NCBI GenBank assembly: GCA_047632435.1
Contig: JBLICU010000008.1
Coordinates: forward strand, 1-64,000
Length of the DNA stretch: 64,000 nt
Direction: 5' to 3'
DNA from: JAMZMI01 sp047632435
GTDB taxonomy: Bacteria; Bacteroidota; Bacteroidia; Cytophagales; Cyclobacteriaceae
Shown here: positions 9,250-16,755 of the stretch, in pieces
Numbering within the stretch: position 1 is the first letter of the stretch
Layout of the letters: each line of letters opens with the position of its first letter
Translations under genes and position numbers: made by a program
Notes under the pieces: generated by a model
What the model saw: the letters and a program-made list of their open reading frames with translations, nothing else
Told to the model about the DNA's origin: nothing
Databases searched by the model: none

Positions 9250-11328
9250 CTATTTACTCATTTGGTCTACTGCATCTGTCACGGCAAATACTGGTCGCTT
9301 ACATGATTTATCGAAACAGACATAAATTGTGGGTTGATTTTGTAAAGCACTTTTGTATTCAAAAAGTGGCAAATTGGTTTCTTCTTTGCCCGCCATGATG
9401 ATCTTGTTTGGTAGATATTGGGCATGCATTTCTTTCGTCAATGAATCCAACACATCACCAACCATGATTACCTCTGCTGTAGGATGATTGATCATGAGTG
9501 TCACCAATGCCCAGTTGGACATGTATTCTGCATCCTGCTTTACCAAACTGCTTACTTGTCGAACCATATTTAATCCAAGATCCTTAAAATCAGCACGATC
9601 CATCATCAGACCCAGTTTGTAAAGGTTTTCAGCCATAATGGAGTTTGAGGAGGGAATCACATTGTCAAAAATTTCCTTTTTTCGTGCAATCAGGTTTTCC
9701 GATTGATTGCTTGTGTAAAAGAAGAGCTTCTCATTTTCGTCATAAAATTCAGAAACTACCCGATCGGTGAGCGCAACGGCCAAATGTAAATACGATTCAT
9801 CAAAGGTAGTTTCGTAGTATTTGACAAAAGCCTGGATCACTGCCGCATAATCTTCAAGAAAGCCTTGAATTGGTTGACCATAAACCCGCAGCAGTTTTTG
9901 TTCTGAGATAAGTGATTTTCGAATAAAGGAAGCATTTGTTTTGGCCAAATCTAGAAACAAGGGATCACCAGTAGCCTGATAGGCATCAAGAAGACCAGAC
10001 AAGGCCAGGCCGTTCCATCCGGAAATAATCTTGTTATCAAGTCCGGGACGAATTCTTTCAGCACGTTTAGCAAGAGCTTTTTCTTTGAAGGATTGTATTT
10101 TATTCGAAAGGTCTTCGATGGATATTTTCCAGTTGCTGGCAAATACATCATCCTCATCCAATCTTCTCAGCACGTTGGTGTGTTCCCAATTGCCTTTTTT
10201 TGTAACATCATAATATTTGGAAATCAAAGTATTGTCTTCACCTGTCAACGCCTCAATTTCCTCGGATGACCACACGTAAAATTTCCCCTCTACGCCTTCA
10301 CTGTCTGCATCAAGTGCGGCGTAAAATCCACCATTTTCGTCCATCATCTCACGAGACATCCATGTGGCTGTTTCGGTCAACACACTTTTGTAATTTTCTT
10401 TATTTGATATCTTATAAGCATTTGCGTAAAGGCTCATCAGCTGACCATTGTCATAAAGCATTTTTTCGAAATGGGGCACATGCCACTGGCCATCAACCGA
10501 ATACCTGGAAAAACCTCCACCTATTTGATCATAGATTCCACCCTGGGCTATTTTGTCCAAGGTAAAAAGGAGATGATCTTCTATTGCTCTATTCTCAAAA
10601 ACGTAGGAATAAAGCGCCATGTATTGCCAGACAGAAGGCATAGGAAATTTAGGTGCTTTGCTTATTCCTCCCCATTCATGATCAAAATTTAAACTCAAAT
10701 TGTTGATCGCCACCTGGAAGTCATCATCTGTAATCGTTGTGATTTTGTCCTCTAGACCATACTTAGTAACCTCACTGGCTTGTAGAGCAGCAGCAAATTG
10801 CTCCGCTGAGGCATTGAGTTTGTCATAATTCTCATCATAAGCCTTTACGATATTCTCAAGCAAACTCATCCAATTGTTCTTAGGGAAATAGGTGCCTCCG
10901 TAAAATGGTTTTTGCTCTGGTGTTATAAACACATTCAAAGGCCATCCTCCACGAAGACCCATGGCTTGTACGGCATCCATGTAGATGTTATCAATATCTG
11001 GCCTTTCTTCCCGATCCAGTTTGATGTTTATGAAGTGCGCATTCATATAGGCTGCAACCGAATCATCTTCGAAGGACTCATGGGCCATCACATGGCACCA
11101 ATGACAAGATGAGTAACCGATACTCAACAGAATGGGTTTATTCTCGTCAGCGGCTTTATTAAGTGCTTCTTCTCCCCAAGGATACCAGTCAACCGGATTG
11201 TGGGCATGCTGTAGTAAATAAGGACTTGTGCTTCCAATGAGTTTGTTCGTGTGTTGCGCTTGCATCTTGTTTTGATTACAATTGGTGAGAATGAAGGATA
11301 GAACCAGAAGTGTTAGATAATGTTTCAT
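9250..11328 (-). CDS. Thioredoxin-domain (DUF255/YyaL-like) protein
   Basis: 692 residues. An N-terminal hydrophobic leader ending LTNC suggests a lipoprotein. The thioredoxin-like DUF255 domain follows with the family signature NPVDWYPWGEEA and SSCHWCHVMAHESFED (Cys75/Cys78 in a CHWC site), then LDREERPDID and GGWPLNVFITP. The C-terminal two thirds resemble an (alpha/alpha)6 glycosidase/epimerase-like barrel (GGIYDQIGGGFSRYSVD, HVPHFEKMLYDNGQL). Bacterial YyaL and mammalian SPATA20 share this architecture; its biochemical role is not settled. The start overlaps the GSCFA gene by 4 bp (ATGA, 11325-11328), so the two are translationally coupled. Confidence 0.9.
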   Translation of the reverse strand: MKHYLTLLVLSFILTNCNQNKMQAQHTNKLIGSTSPYLLQHAHNPVDWYPWGEEALNKAADENKPILLSIGYSSCHWCHVMAHESFEDDSVAAYMNAHFINIKLDREERPDIDNIYMDAVQAMGLRGGWPLNVFITPEQKPFYGGTYFPKNNWMSLLENIVKAYDENYDKLNASAEQFAAALQASEVTKYGLEDKITTITDDDFQVAINNLSLNFDHEWGGISKAPKFPMPSVWQYMALYSYVFENRAIEDHLLFTLDKIAQGGIYDQIGGGFSRYSVDGQWHVPHFEKMLYDNGQLMSLYANAYKISNKENYKSVLTETATWMSREMMDENGGFYAALDADSEGVEGKFYVWSSEEIEALTGEDNTLISKYYDVTKKGNWEHTNVLRRLDEDDVFASNWKISIEDLSNKIQSFKEKALAKRAERIRPGLDNKIISGWNGLALSGLLDAYQATGDPLFLDLAKTNASFIRKSLISEQKLLRVYGQPIQGFLEDYAAVIQAFVKYYETTFDESYLHLAVALTDRVVSEFYDENEKLFFYTSNQSENLIARKKEIFDNVIPSSNSIMAENLYKLGLMMDRADFKDLGLNMVRQVSSLVKQDAEYMSNWALVTLMINHPTAEVIMVGDVLDSLTKEMHAQYLPNKIIMAGKEETNLPLFEYKSALQNQPTIYVCFDKSCKRPVFAVTDAVDQMSK

Positions 11329-12287
11329 TTCTTGATCAGTTGATTGGTTAACATTACCAGCTCTTTTTTGACATCTATTTTCGATTGGTAAGGTGTAATT
11401 TTTTCTATCAAACTATTCAAAAACACCTGATGTTTATCTGATTCAGGATGAAAGGGTCTGTGAGCCATGGCCGATATGATTTTGTCCCATTCGTTGATGA
11501 AGGAATTGGATGTTTTATCAATGAAGGAGTGCCTGAACTTGTTCCAGATATAACTGATCGCCTGATCCGAAGGATGAATCATATCCACTTTGTAAAAACG
11601 ATAATCCCGCAACTCATCAATCATGATTTCATAACTTGGGAAATACCAGGCCAATGAATCTTTTTTAATAATTTCAGCCACAGCCTGATGTAAAATACCC
11701 TTGCTGAGGTTATTTTCATTTAACCCATCCTTTGTATGCCTTACCGGACTTACAGTCAGGATTACTTTTAAGTCAGGATTTATTTTTCTTATTTGGTTGA
11801 TGCAATCAAGGTATGAGCTTGCAATTTCTGCCGGATTCAATAAGGATTTCGAGAATTCGTTTTGAGGCACTTTGTGGCAATTAGCTACGATCTGTTTGCT
11901 TTTATTATGTGTGTACACAAAGGCAGAACCAAAGGTGATGATTAACCACTTCGCTGATACCAGCCATTCATTTAGATCATTTGCTTTCTGCTTTATAGAC
12001 TGCTCTAAATCACGGGCATTCAGTGCTGAAATCTCCCCATGGGCATCCCAATGGTAAAAGATACCTTGATTTTCAACGATATTTTTTTTGTCAAGCTTTC
12101 CCGCTAGGGCTTTGAAAGTAGAGTAGGGGTTAAAGAGGGTGCCAAATGGATTGGCCAAAGTCTTGAATTTGTACTGGCTCAACTTATCACCAATATTGTC
12201 AGAAAAACAGGATCCGATACTCACAATCTGATCATGGAGACCGATCTGAGTGGGATTAATGGGTATGTCAAAATCCAGTTTAAACAT
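11325..12287 (-). CDS. GSCFA domain protein
   Basis: 320 residues. The diagnostic motif lies near the N-terminus (QIVSIGSCFSDNIGDKL), followed by NPFGTLFNP and a helical middle; later blocks (KVILTVSPVRHTKDGL, SYEIMIDELRDYRFY, HPSDQAISYIWNKF) fit the SGNH-like hydrolase fold attributed to this family, with the GSCFS Ser and HPSD as candidate catalytic residues. Substrate is unknown. First gene of a two-gene operon with the DUF255 protein; only 27 bp separate it from the terminator of the ribosomal protein operon. Confidence 0.9.
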   Translation of the reverse strand: MFKLDFDIPINPTQIGLHDQIVSIGSCFSDNIGDKLSQYKFKTLANPFGTLFNPYSTFKALAGKLDKKNIVENQGIFYHWDAHGEISALNARDLEQSIKQKANDLNEWLVSAKWLIITFGSAFVYTHNKSKQIVANCHKVPQNEFSKSLLNPAEIASSYLDCINQIRKINPDLKVILTVSPVRHTKDGLNENNLSKGILHQAVAEIIKKDSLAWYFPSYEIMIDELRDYRFYKVDMIHPSDQAISYIWNKFRHSFIDKTSNSFINEWDKIISAMAHRPFHPESDKHQVFLNSLIEKITPYQSKIDVKKELVMLTNQLIKK

Positions 12288-12314
12288 GGAGGCAAGTTAG
12301 CACAAGGCATAAAA

Positions 12315-12341
12315 AAACCCTGACCTAAATGGACAGGGTTT
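12315..12341 (-). terminator. Terminator of the rpsF-rpsR-rplI operon
   Basis: Arms AAACCCTG (12315-12322) and CAGGGTTT (12334-12341) pair around an 11-base loop. On the minus strand the hairpin is followed by a T-rich run, 22 bp after the rplI stop. Confidence 0.8.
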
Positions 12342-12362
12342 CAGTTTTATTCAAATCAGATG

Positions 12363-12803
12363 TTATTCGGAAACAACATTTATTTTGATTTCTGCTTTAA
12401 CAGTTTTGTGAATATCAATTTCAGCTACGTACTCACCAAGTTCCTTGATCGTACCTAAAGAAATCTTTTTCCTGTCAATATCAAAACCTTGCAGTTTCAA
12501 TGCGTCAGATACCTGTAGCGCCGTTACGGCTCCAAATATTTTACCAGACTCACCTGCTTTTGTTTTGATTTCCAGCGTAGTGCTTGTCAGCTTTTCAGCT
12601 AGTTCCTGAGCATCAGCTTTCAATTTTTCAGCCTTGTGAGCCGCTTGTCGCACATTTTCAGTGATCATTTTTGTGTTCACTTTATTCGCGATAATAGCAA
12701 ATCCCTGTGGAATAAGGTAGTTTCTACCAAATCCCGGCTTCACGCTTACAAAATCATTTTTGTAACCAAGCCCTTTGATGTCTTCTTTTAATATGATGTC
12801 CAT
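12363..12803 (-). CDS. rplI: 50S ribosomal protein L9
   Basis: 146 residues. The N-terminal L9 domain is complete (MDIILKEDIKGLGYKNDFVSVKPGFGRNYLIPQG), followed by the long connecting helix and C-terminal domain (GKIFGAVTALQVSDAL, GEYVAEIDIHKTVKAEI). Third gene of the S6-S18-L9 operon, 5 bp after rpsR. Confidence 0.98.
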   Translation of the reverse strand: MDIILKEDIKGLGYKNDFVSVKPGFGRNYLIPQGFAIIANKVNTKMITENVRQAAHKAEKLKADAQELAEKLTSTTLEIKTKAGESGKIFGAVTALQVSDALKLQGFDIDRKKISLGTIKELGEYVAEIDIHKTVKAEIKINVVSE

Positions 12804-12808
12804 CTCGC

Positions 12809-13060
12809 TTATTTTAAAGAGTCAGTAACATAAGGAAGTAATGCAATGTGACGCGCTCTTTTCACAGCTTGTCCAACTTTTCTTTGAAACTTCAGGCTGG
12901 TGCCAGTTAGTCTTCTCGGAAGAAGTTTACCTTGCTCATTTACAAAAGACAAAAGGAATTTTTCGTCCTTGTAGTCAATGTATTTAATTCCATTCTTCTT
13001 GAATCGGCAGTATTTGTCTTTTTTCTGCTCTCTGTTGATTGGTTCGTTCTGTAGTGTCAT
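12809..13060 (-). CDS. rpsR: 30S ribosomal protein S18
   Basis: 83 residues with the S18 core YCRFKKNGIKYIDYKD, LLPRRLTGTSLKFQRKV and the basic end RARHIALLPYVTD. Its start overlaps the rpsF stop by 4 bp (13057-13060). Confidence 0.98.
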   Translation of the reverse strand: MTLQNEPINREQKKDKYCRFKKNGIKYIDYKDEKFLLSFVNEQGKLLPRRLTGTSLKFQRKVGQAVKRARHIALLPYVTDSLK

Positions 13061-13425
13061 GCTGCTTTTACCTCCTCTTTAACTTCTTTTTTCTTAAATG
13101 CTCCACTTCTGCGCTTGGCATTGTATGCCAAAGAGTGTTTGTCAAGTACGGTAGTAAGGAACCTCATTACCTTCTCATCCCTTCTGTATTCTGTCTCTAG
13201 CTTAGCAACTACGGATGTTTCTGCCTCAAATTCAAATAACTGATAAAAACCAGTGGTTTTATGCATGATTGGATAAGCCAGTTTTTTTAGGCCCCAAATC
13301 TCTTCATTAACCAATTTCGCACCTTGGTCTACAAGGATACCTTTGAATTTTTCGACAGCATCCTTCATCTGGGCTTCAGACAAAACGGGAGTTAAAATGA
13401 ATACTGTCTCGTAATTTTTAGTCAT
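13057..13425 (-). CDS. rpsF: 30S ribosomal protein S6
   Basis: 122 residues: NYETVFILTPVLSE start, LAYPIMHKTTGFYQLFEFEAE core, RRDEKVMRFLTTVLDKH, and a Lys/Glu-rich tail common in Bacteroidota S6. First gene of the operon; a TAATTTTG -7 box lies 30 bp upstream. Confidence 0.98.
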   Translation of the reverse strand: MTKNYETVFILTPVLSEAQMKDAVEKFKGILVDQGAKLVNEEIWGLKKLAYPIMHKTTGFYQLFEFEAETSVVAKLETEYRRDEKVMRFLTTVLDKHSLAYNAKRRSGAFKKKEVKEEVKAA

Positions 13426-13454
13426 TGTGTTTTACTTAAAATTTTTTCGAACTG

Positions 13455-13462
13455 CAAAATTA
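13455..13462 (-). promoter_or_regulatory. -7 element of the rpsF operon
   Basis: On the minus strand TAATTTTG fits TAnnTTTG exactly, 30 bp ahead of the rpsF ATG. No TTG lies at the ideal distance upstream, so only the -7 box is supported. Confidence 0.5.
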
Positions 13463-13531
13463 GAAAAAATATGATAAGAATATGCATTTGTGCAAATTCT
13501 TTACGATGATTCTGCAGTGTTCATTGATTTA

Positions 13532-13620
13532 TTTGGGCGTCCGGGCGGACTGTCGCTACTCGCTTGCCTCCCCGATGCTCCGGCAGAGCTCAGACACGCC
13601 GCTCCATTCCTGACGCAAAC
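13532..13620. repeat. GC-rich intergenic element
   Basis: About 89 bp that are clearly richer in G and C than the surroundings, beginning TTTGGGCGTCCGGGCGG and ending CGCTCCATTCCTGACGCAAAC, between the rpsF start region and the 3' end of the coiled-coil gene. It contains short dyads (TCCGGGCGGA) and no credible gene. From memory, sequences with the same ends (GGGCGTTCC...CGCTCCAATCCCTAACGC) are scattered in intergenic regions of many Bacteroidota genomes; only one copy is visible here, so membership of a repeat family is inferred. Confidence 0.45.
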
Positions 13621-13639
13621 AAGCAAATGCACTATTCCA

Positions 13640-14563
13640 TTATTGCACCTCAAATATGCCGCTCCCCATCAGATAAGCGTCAGTATAGACTTCTACTCTG
13701 TGGTTACCGGTGGCATATTCGCTTCCTTTTTTGTAGAATAGTGTTACTTCTTGATTTTTCTTATCGTAGAGAATTTCCTGTTTTTGCGTGAAAAACATTT
13801 CTCTTCCTTCAAATGTAAATGAGCCGGAACCACGTGCCACATCAAATAGCACATTCCCATCTGGAGCCACGACCCTGATCAACAGTTCTTTGCCTTCTAT
13901 GGGTGCTACGCCATTTTCACTGACCGTAAACACGATTTTAATTTGATCGATGTGTCGGTTTTTAAATTCACCTTCGCGCTCTTTTCCACTTTCGTTCACG
14001 GCAAATACTTTCAAACCTTCTATCTTTAACTTAGATGCGAAAGTCACCTTCTCTTCCAATTGAGCTTTTTGCTGATTGATGTTTTCAATGGATTGACTCA
14101 TAATCTCTTTTTCCACCTTCAACTCAGTATTCTCTGTCAGTAGCTCTTCCGCAATCTTTCTCAACTGCTTGATTTCTTCATCCTTTGCCAAAAGCAACTC
14201 CTGATAGCCATCCACTTTGTCTTTCAGCGAATTGGAATAGTTTCGTTCACTGTTTCTTTGTTTGATGAGGGTTTTTTTGTCTTGCTCGAGTTGTGCCTGT
14301 ACTTTGAGCAACGTATCTATTTCACCGCCTAATTGTGAAATCGTTAAAATCTTATTATTTAGTTGAGTGCTTATGGAATCTAGTTGTAGCAATGTATTGT
14401 CAAACTCAATTTGCTGAGCTGCTTTTTCTTCCTCTAGTCTCTTGTTTTGAAAATAGAAAAAGGCAATAACACCAATAAGGGCCAAACCTATGACGATGAA
14501 GTATGGAGTAAGGTCTTTTGGTTTTTTATTAATCTGATTGTTCGATTCCTGAGTTTCCATTGA
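13640..14563 (-). CDS. Membrane-anchored coiled-coil protein
   Basis: 307 residues from the ATG at 14561-14563. A -7 promoter box at 14581-14588 overlaps the alternative upstream start, which favours this one. Order of parts: polar N-terminus with NNQINKKPKD, one membrane helix (PYFIVIGLALIGVIAFFYFQ), a long coiled coil of about 150 residues rich in Glu/Lys/Gln/Leu heptads, and a C-terminal beta domain (VFAVNESGKEREGEF, IKIVFTVSENGVAPIEGKELLIRVVAPDG, HRVEVYTDAYLMGSGIFEV). Such proteins are common in Cytophagales and often labelled SMC-like only because of the coiled coil. Likely in the inner membrane with the coil and beta domain in the periplasm; function unknown. Confidence 0.75.
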   Translation of the reverse strand, partial: SMETQESNNQINKKPKDLTPYFIVIGLALIGVIAFFYFQNKRLEEEKAAQQIEFDNTLLQLDSISTQLNNKILTISQLGGEIDTLLKVQAQLEQDKKTLIKQRNSERNYSNSLKDKVDGYQELLLAKDEEIKQLRKIAEELLTENTELKVEKEIMSQSIENINQQKAQLEEKVTFASKLKIEGLKVFAVNESGKEREGEFKNRHIDQIKIVFTVSENGVAPIEGKELLIRVVAPDGNVLFDVARGSGSFTFEGREMFFTQKQEILYDKKNQEVTLFYKKGSEYATGNHRVEVYTDAYLMGSGIFEVQ

Positions 14564-14580
14564 CTGTTTATTTACGGGCA

Positions 14581-14588
14581 CAAAAGTA
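14581..14588 (-). promoter_or_regulatory. -7 element of the coiled-coil gene
   Basis: Minus-strand TACTTTTG fits TAnnTTTG, 17 bp ahead of the ATG at 14563. No well-placed -33 TTG was found. Confidence 0.4.
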
Positions 14589-14626
14589 GTTAATTGCCCA
14601 TCAAATAATAAACGAAGCAGATTATG

Positions 14627-15400
14627 TTAAAATTGGATCAGAAAGTGTTGTTTTTCTATTTGAATTTTCGGAAAGATAATCCCTACTTCAAATAAGTCCA
14701 TCGTCAGTGCATAAGAAGGATTTTTGATGATTTCCTGCCAGGCCTGATACATGTCTTTGGACCAGTAAATATCATGTACAAGGATGCAAGTGGGTGCTTC
14801 TTTCATTTGTGCGATCACGTCCAGATAAAAGTTGATGGTTTCACTGCGATGATCAGCATCCAGAAAGATTAGTTCAGGCTGATGAACCATCAAGGTTTGT
14901 TTGAAAGTATCTTTTATTTCTCCTTCTATCAGACGTACTTTGTCATTGCCAAATTTTGCTATCACTTCGGAAGCTATAGTGGCTATGGCCGATGAGCCTT
15001 CGAGTGTGACGATCTTTTCAGCTTTTGAATATGTCAAAGAGGAGGCATTGATGCCAGATGCGGTACCGGTTTCCAATACGGTTTTTACTTCAAGAAAATC
15101 AATCAATCGGATGAGGAATTGTGTGAATTTCAGACTTGAAGTCACTCTTTTTGACCATCTACTTATTGGCTCATTTTTATGCGAGTTTGATTTGGGATCG
15201 ATATAGGAGAGGACATCAGTAGCATTAAAAACAGAATTTCGGATTTCAATCAATGACTTTTTTAATTGAGGATCTTCACCCTTGATTACTTCATTATAAA
15301 ACCTAAAAAGGAAAGGTGAATGTAGACCGTGAGCATTTTGTGCCCGGATTTTATATTTGATATATGAGCTAAGAGTGAAAAGGGAATGCCCCAAGATCAA
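14627..15400 (-). CDS. Class I SAM-dependent methyltransferase
   Basis: 257 residues. A Rossmann methyltransferase core: VKTVLETGTASGINASSL (motif I, SAM binding), KIVTLEGSS (acidic end of strand 2), LIFLDADHRSE (motif of the O-methyltransferase type), and CILVHDIYWSKDMYQAW. The N-terminal 90 residues carry AHGLHSPFLFRFYN, a motif typical of a Bacteroidota subgroup. Substrate unknown. Its start overlaps the apaG stop by 4 bp (15397-15400). Confidence 0.8.
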   Translation of the reverse strand: MILGHSLFTLSSYIKYKIRAQNAHGLHSPFLFRFYNEVIKGEDPQLKKSLIEIRNSVFNATDVLSYIDPKSNSHKNEPISRWSKRVTSSLKFTQFLIRLIDFLEVKTVLETGTASGINASSLTYSKAEKIVTLEGSSAIATIASEVIAKFGNDKVRLIEGEIKDTFKQTLMVHQPELIFLDADHRSETINFYLDVIAQMKEAPTCILVHDIYWSKDMYQAWQEIIKNPSYALTMDLFEVGIIFPKIQIEKQHFLIQF

Positions 15401-15783
15401 TTAAGCTTGAATGGCACTACCATATCGAACTGTGGTATTTTTACGGAAAACTGTTTGCCATCTACAAGTCTTTCCATTGTGTAATAGCCAGACATTTTGC
15501 CTAATCCAGACTTGAGGTTACATCCTGATACATACTGATGCATTTGTCCCGGCTCAATGATGGGCTGTTTTCCGATGACACCTTCTCCTTCAATTTCTCT
15601 ATTTGGAAAAGTCAGGTCTACGATATCCCAGTGCCTTGACATAAGTTGGATTGTTTTGTCGCCCAGATTTTCAATGGTGATCTGATAGGTAAAGACAAAG
15701 TGATTCTGCGCTGGATTTGAATACTCCTGCTGATACTCTGTTTCTACTGAAACCCTGATTCCTTTTGTAATATCTGCTACCAT
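15397..15783 (-). CDS. apaG: ApaG domain protein
   Basis: 128 residues from the ATG at 15781-15783 (MVADITKGIRVSVETEYQ), preferred over an ATG four codons earlier. The immunoglobulin-like ApaG fold is clear: FVFTYQITIENLGDKTIQLMSRHW, GEGVIGKQPIIEPGQ and YVSGCNLKSGLGKMSGYY. ApaG has been linked to cobalt/magnesium resistance and Ap4A levels in enterobacteria; the molecular role is unsettled. Divergent from ung. Confidence 0.93.
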   Translation of the reverse strand: MVADITKGIRVSVETEYQQEYSNPAQNHFVFTYQITIENLGDKTIQLMSRHWDIVDLTFPNREIEGEGVIGKQPIIEPGQMHQYVSGCNLKSGLGKMSGYYTMERLVDGKQFSVKIPQFDMVVPFKLN

Positions 15784-15854
15784 CTTTGCTTTCAAGAAAG
15801 AAATTTAGAAGTCTTTTCTTATTTTGCCAACATTCTGAAATAAAGTTTCAAAAT

Positions 15855-16517
15855 ATGGATGTAAAAATTGAATCTTCCTGGATGGTGTTGATGGGAGAAG
15901 AGTTTGAAAAAGACTATTTCAAATCACTGACAGCATTCATTAGATCAGAATACCAGTCTGAAAAAATATATCCACCTGGCAATGGAATTTTTCGGGCTTT
16001 TGATTTTTGTCCTGTTGAGGAGGTCAAAGTTGTAATCATTGGTCAAGACCCCTATCATGGAGATGGACAAGCCAATGGGTTGTGTTTTTCAGTTACCGAA
16101 GGCGTACCAATTCCACCATCGCTGCTCAATATTTTTAAAGAATTGAAAAATGATTTAGGTAAAGAAATACCACCTCATGGAAGTTTGGAGAGGTTGGCAA
16201 GGCAAGGTGTGCTTTTGCTCAATGCAACTCTAACAGTCAGAGCCAATCAGCCAGGATCGCATCAAAAAAAGGGGTGGGAGCAGTTCACCGATGCTGTTAT
16301 TCACAATTTGGGCACTCAAAGGGAAAGGCTGGTATTTATCCTATGGGGGGCATACGCGCAAAAGAAAGGGGAGGTGATTGACGGATCAAAACATCATATT
16401 ATCTCTAGTCCTCATCCATCCCCATTTGCCGCATATCGTGGATTTTTTGGAAGTAAGCCTTTTTCAAAAACCAACAGTTATCTGGCTCAGATGGGAAAAG
16501 AGGTGATTAATTGGTAG
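15855..16517 (+). CDS. ung: Uracil-DNA glycosylase
   Basis: 220 residues from the ATG at 15855 (MDVKIESSWMVLMGEEFEK); longer frames back to 15786 run into the apaG start. Family 1 UDG motifs are intact: the water-activating loop GQDPYHGDGQANGLCFSV, PPSLLNIFKEL, LLLNATLTVRANQPGSH, VFILWGAYAQKK, and the minor-groove intercalation loop HPSPFAAYRGFFGSKPFSKTN. Removes uracil from DNA. One of three plus-strand genes in an otherwise minus-strand block. Confidence 0.97.
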   Translation: MDVKIESSWMVLMGEEFEKDYFKSLTAFIRSEYQSEKIYPPGNGIFRAFDFCPVEEVKVVIIGQDPYHGDGQANGLCFSVTEGVPIPPSLLNIFKELKNDLGKEIPPHGSLERLARQGVLLLNATLTVRANQPGSHQKKGWEQFTDAVIHNLGTQRERLVFILWGAYAQKKGEVIDGSKHHIISSPHPSPFAAYRGFFGSKPFSKTNSYLAQMGKEVINW

Positions 16518-16595
16518 ATAGTTTTTTGAAAGGTAGTGTTACAAATGGCACTGATCATGTATATACTTGTGGTGAACCTAAATAAGCTCCACTAG

Positions 16596-16754
16596 ATGGA
16601 TATAGACCCGAATGATTATTATTACTACAACATTTATGAACAGCAAACTGAACGCAAAAGCAAAGTGAAGGGGTTCCTATCAATGCTTGTGCTCATGGCA
16701 GCTGGCACCATATTCTTTTTGGTGATGTTTATGATTGTAGGTTATCTGAAATAA
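16596..16754 (+). CDS. 52-residue single-span membrane peptide
   Basis: A short frame opening MDIDPNDYYYYNIYEQQ, with a basic stretch (ERKSKVKG) and then one hydrophobic span of about 24 residues (FLSMLVLMAAGTIFFLVMFMIVGYL), ending in Lys. The acidic/Tyr-rich head, positive-inside stretch and helix form a coherent tail-anchored layout. It lies 78 bp after ung on the same strand and ends 1 bp before the convergent lepB stop. No family is recognised; presence as a protein is inferred. Confidence 0.5.
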   Translation: MDIDPNDYYYYNIYEQQTERKSKVKGFLSMLVLMAAGTIFFLVMFMIVGYLK

Positions 16755-16755
16755 A

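Noticed and set aside
13490..13791. Plus-strand frames of 75-83 codons across the GC-rich island
   Set aside because: Open only because the GC-rich block lacks stop codons; they run antisense into the coiled-coil gene and show no protein-like pattern.
13833..13838. CACGTG core as a parS site
   Set aside because: Flanking bases do not continue the parS palindrome; similar isolated CACGTG words also occur near 31430.
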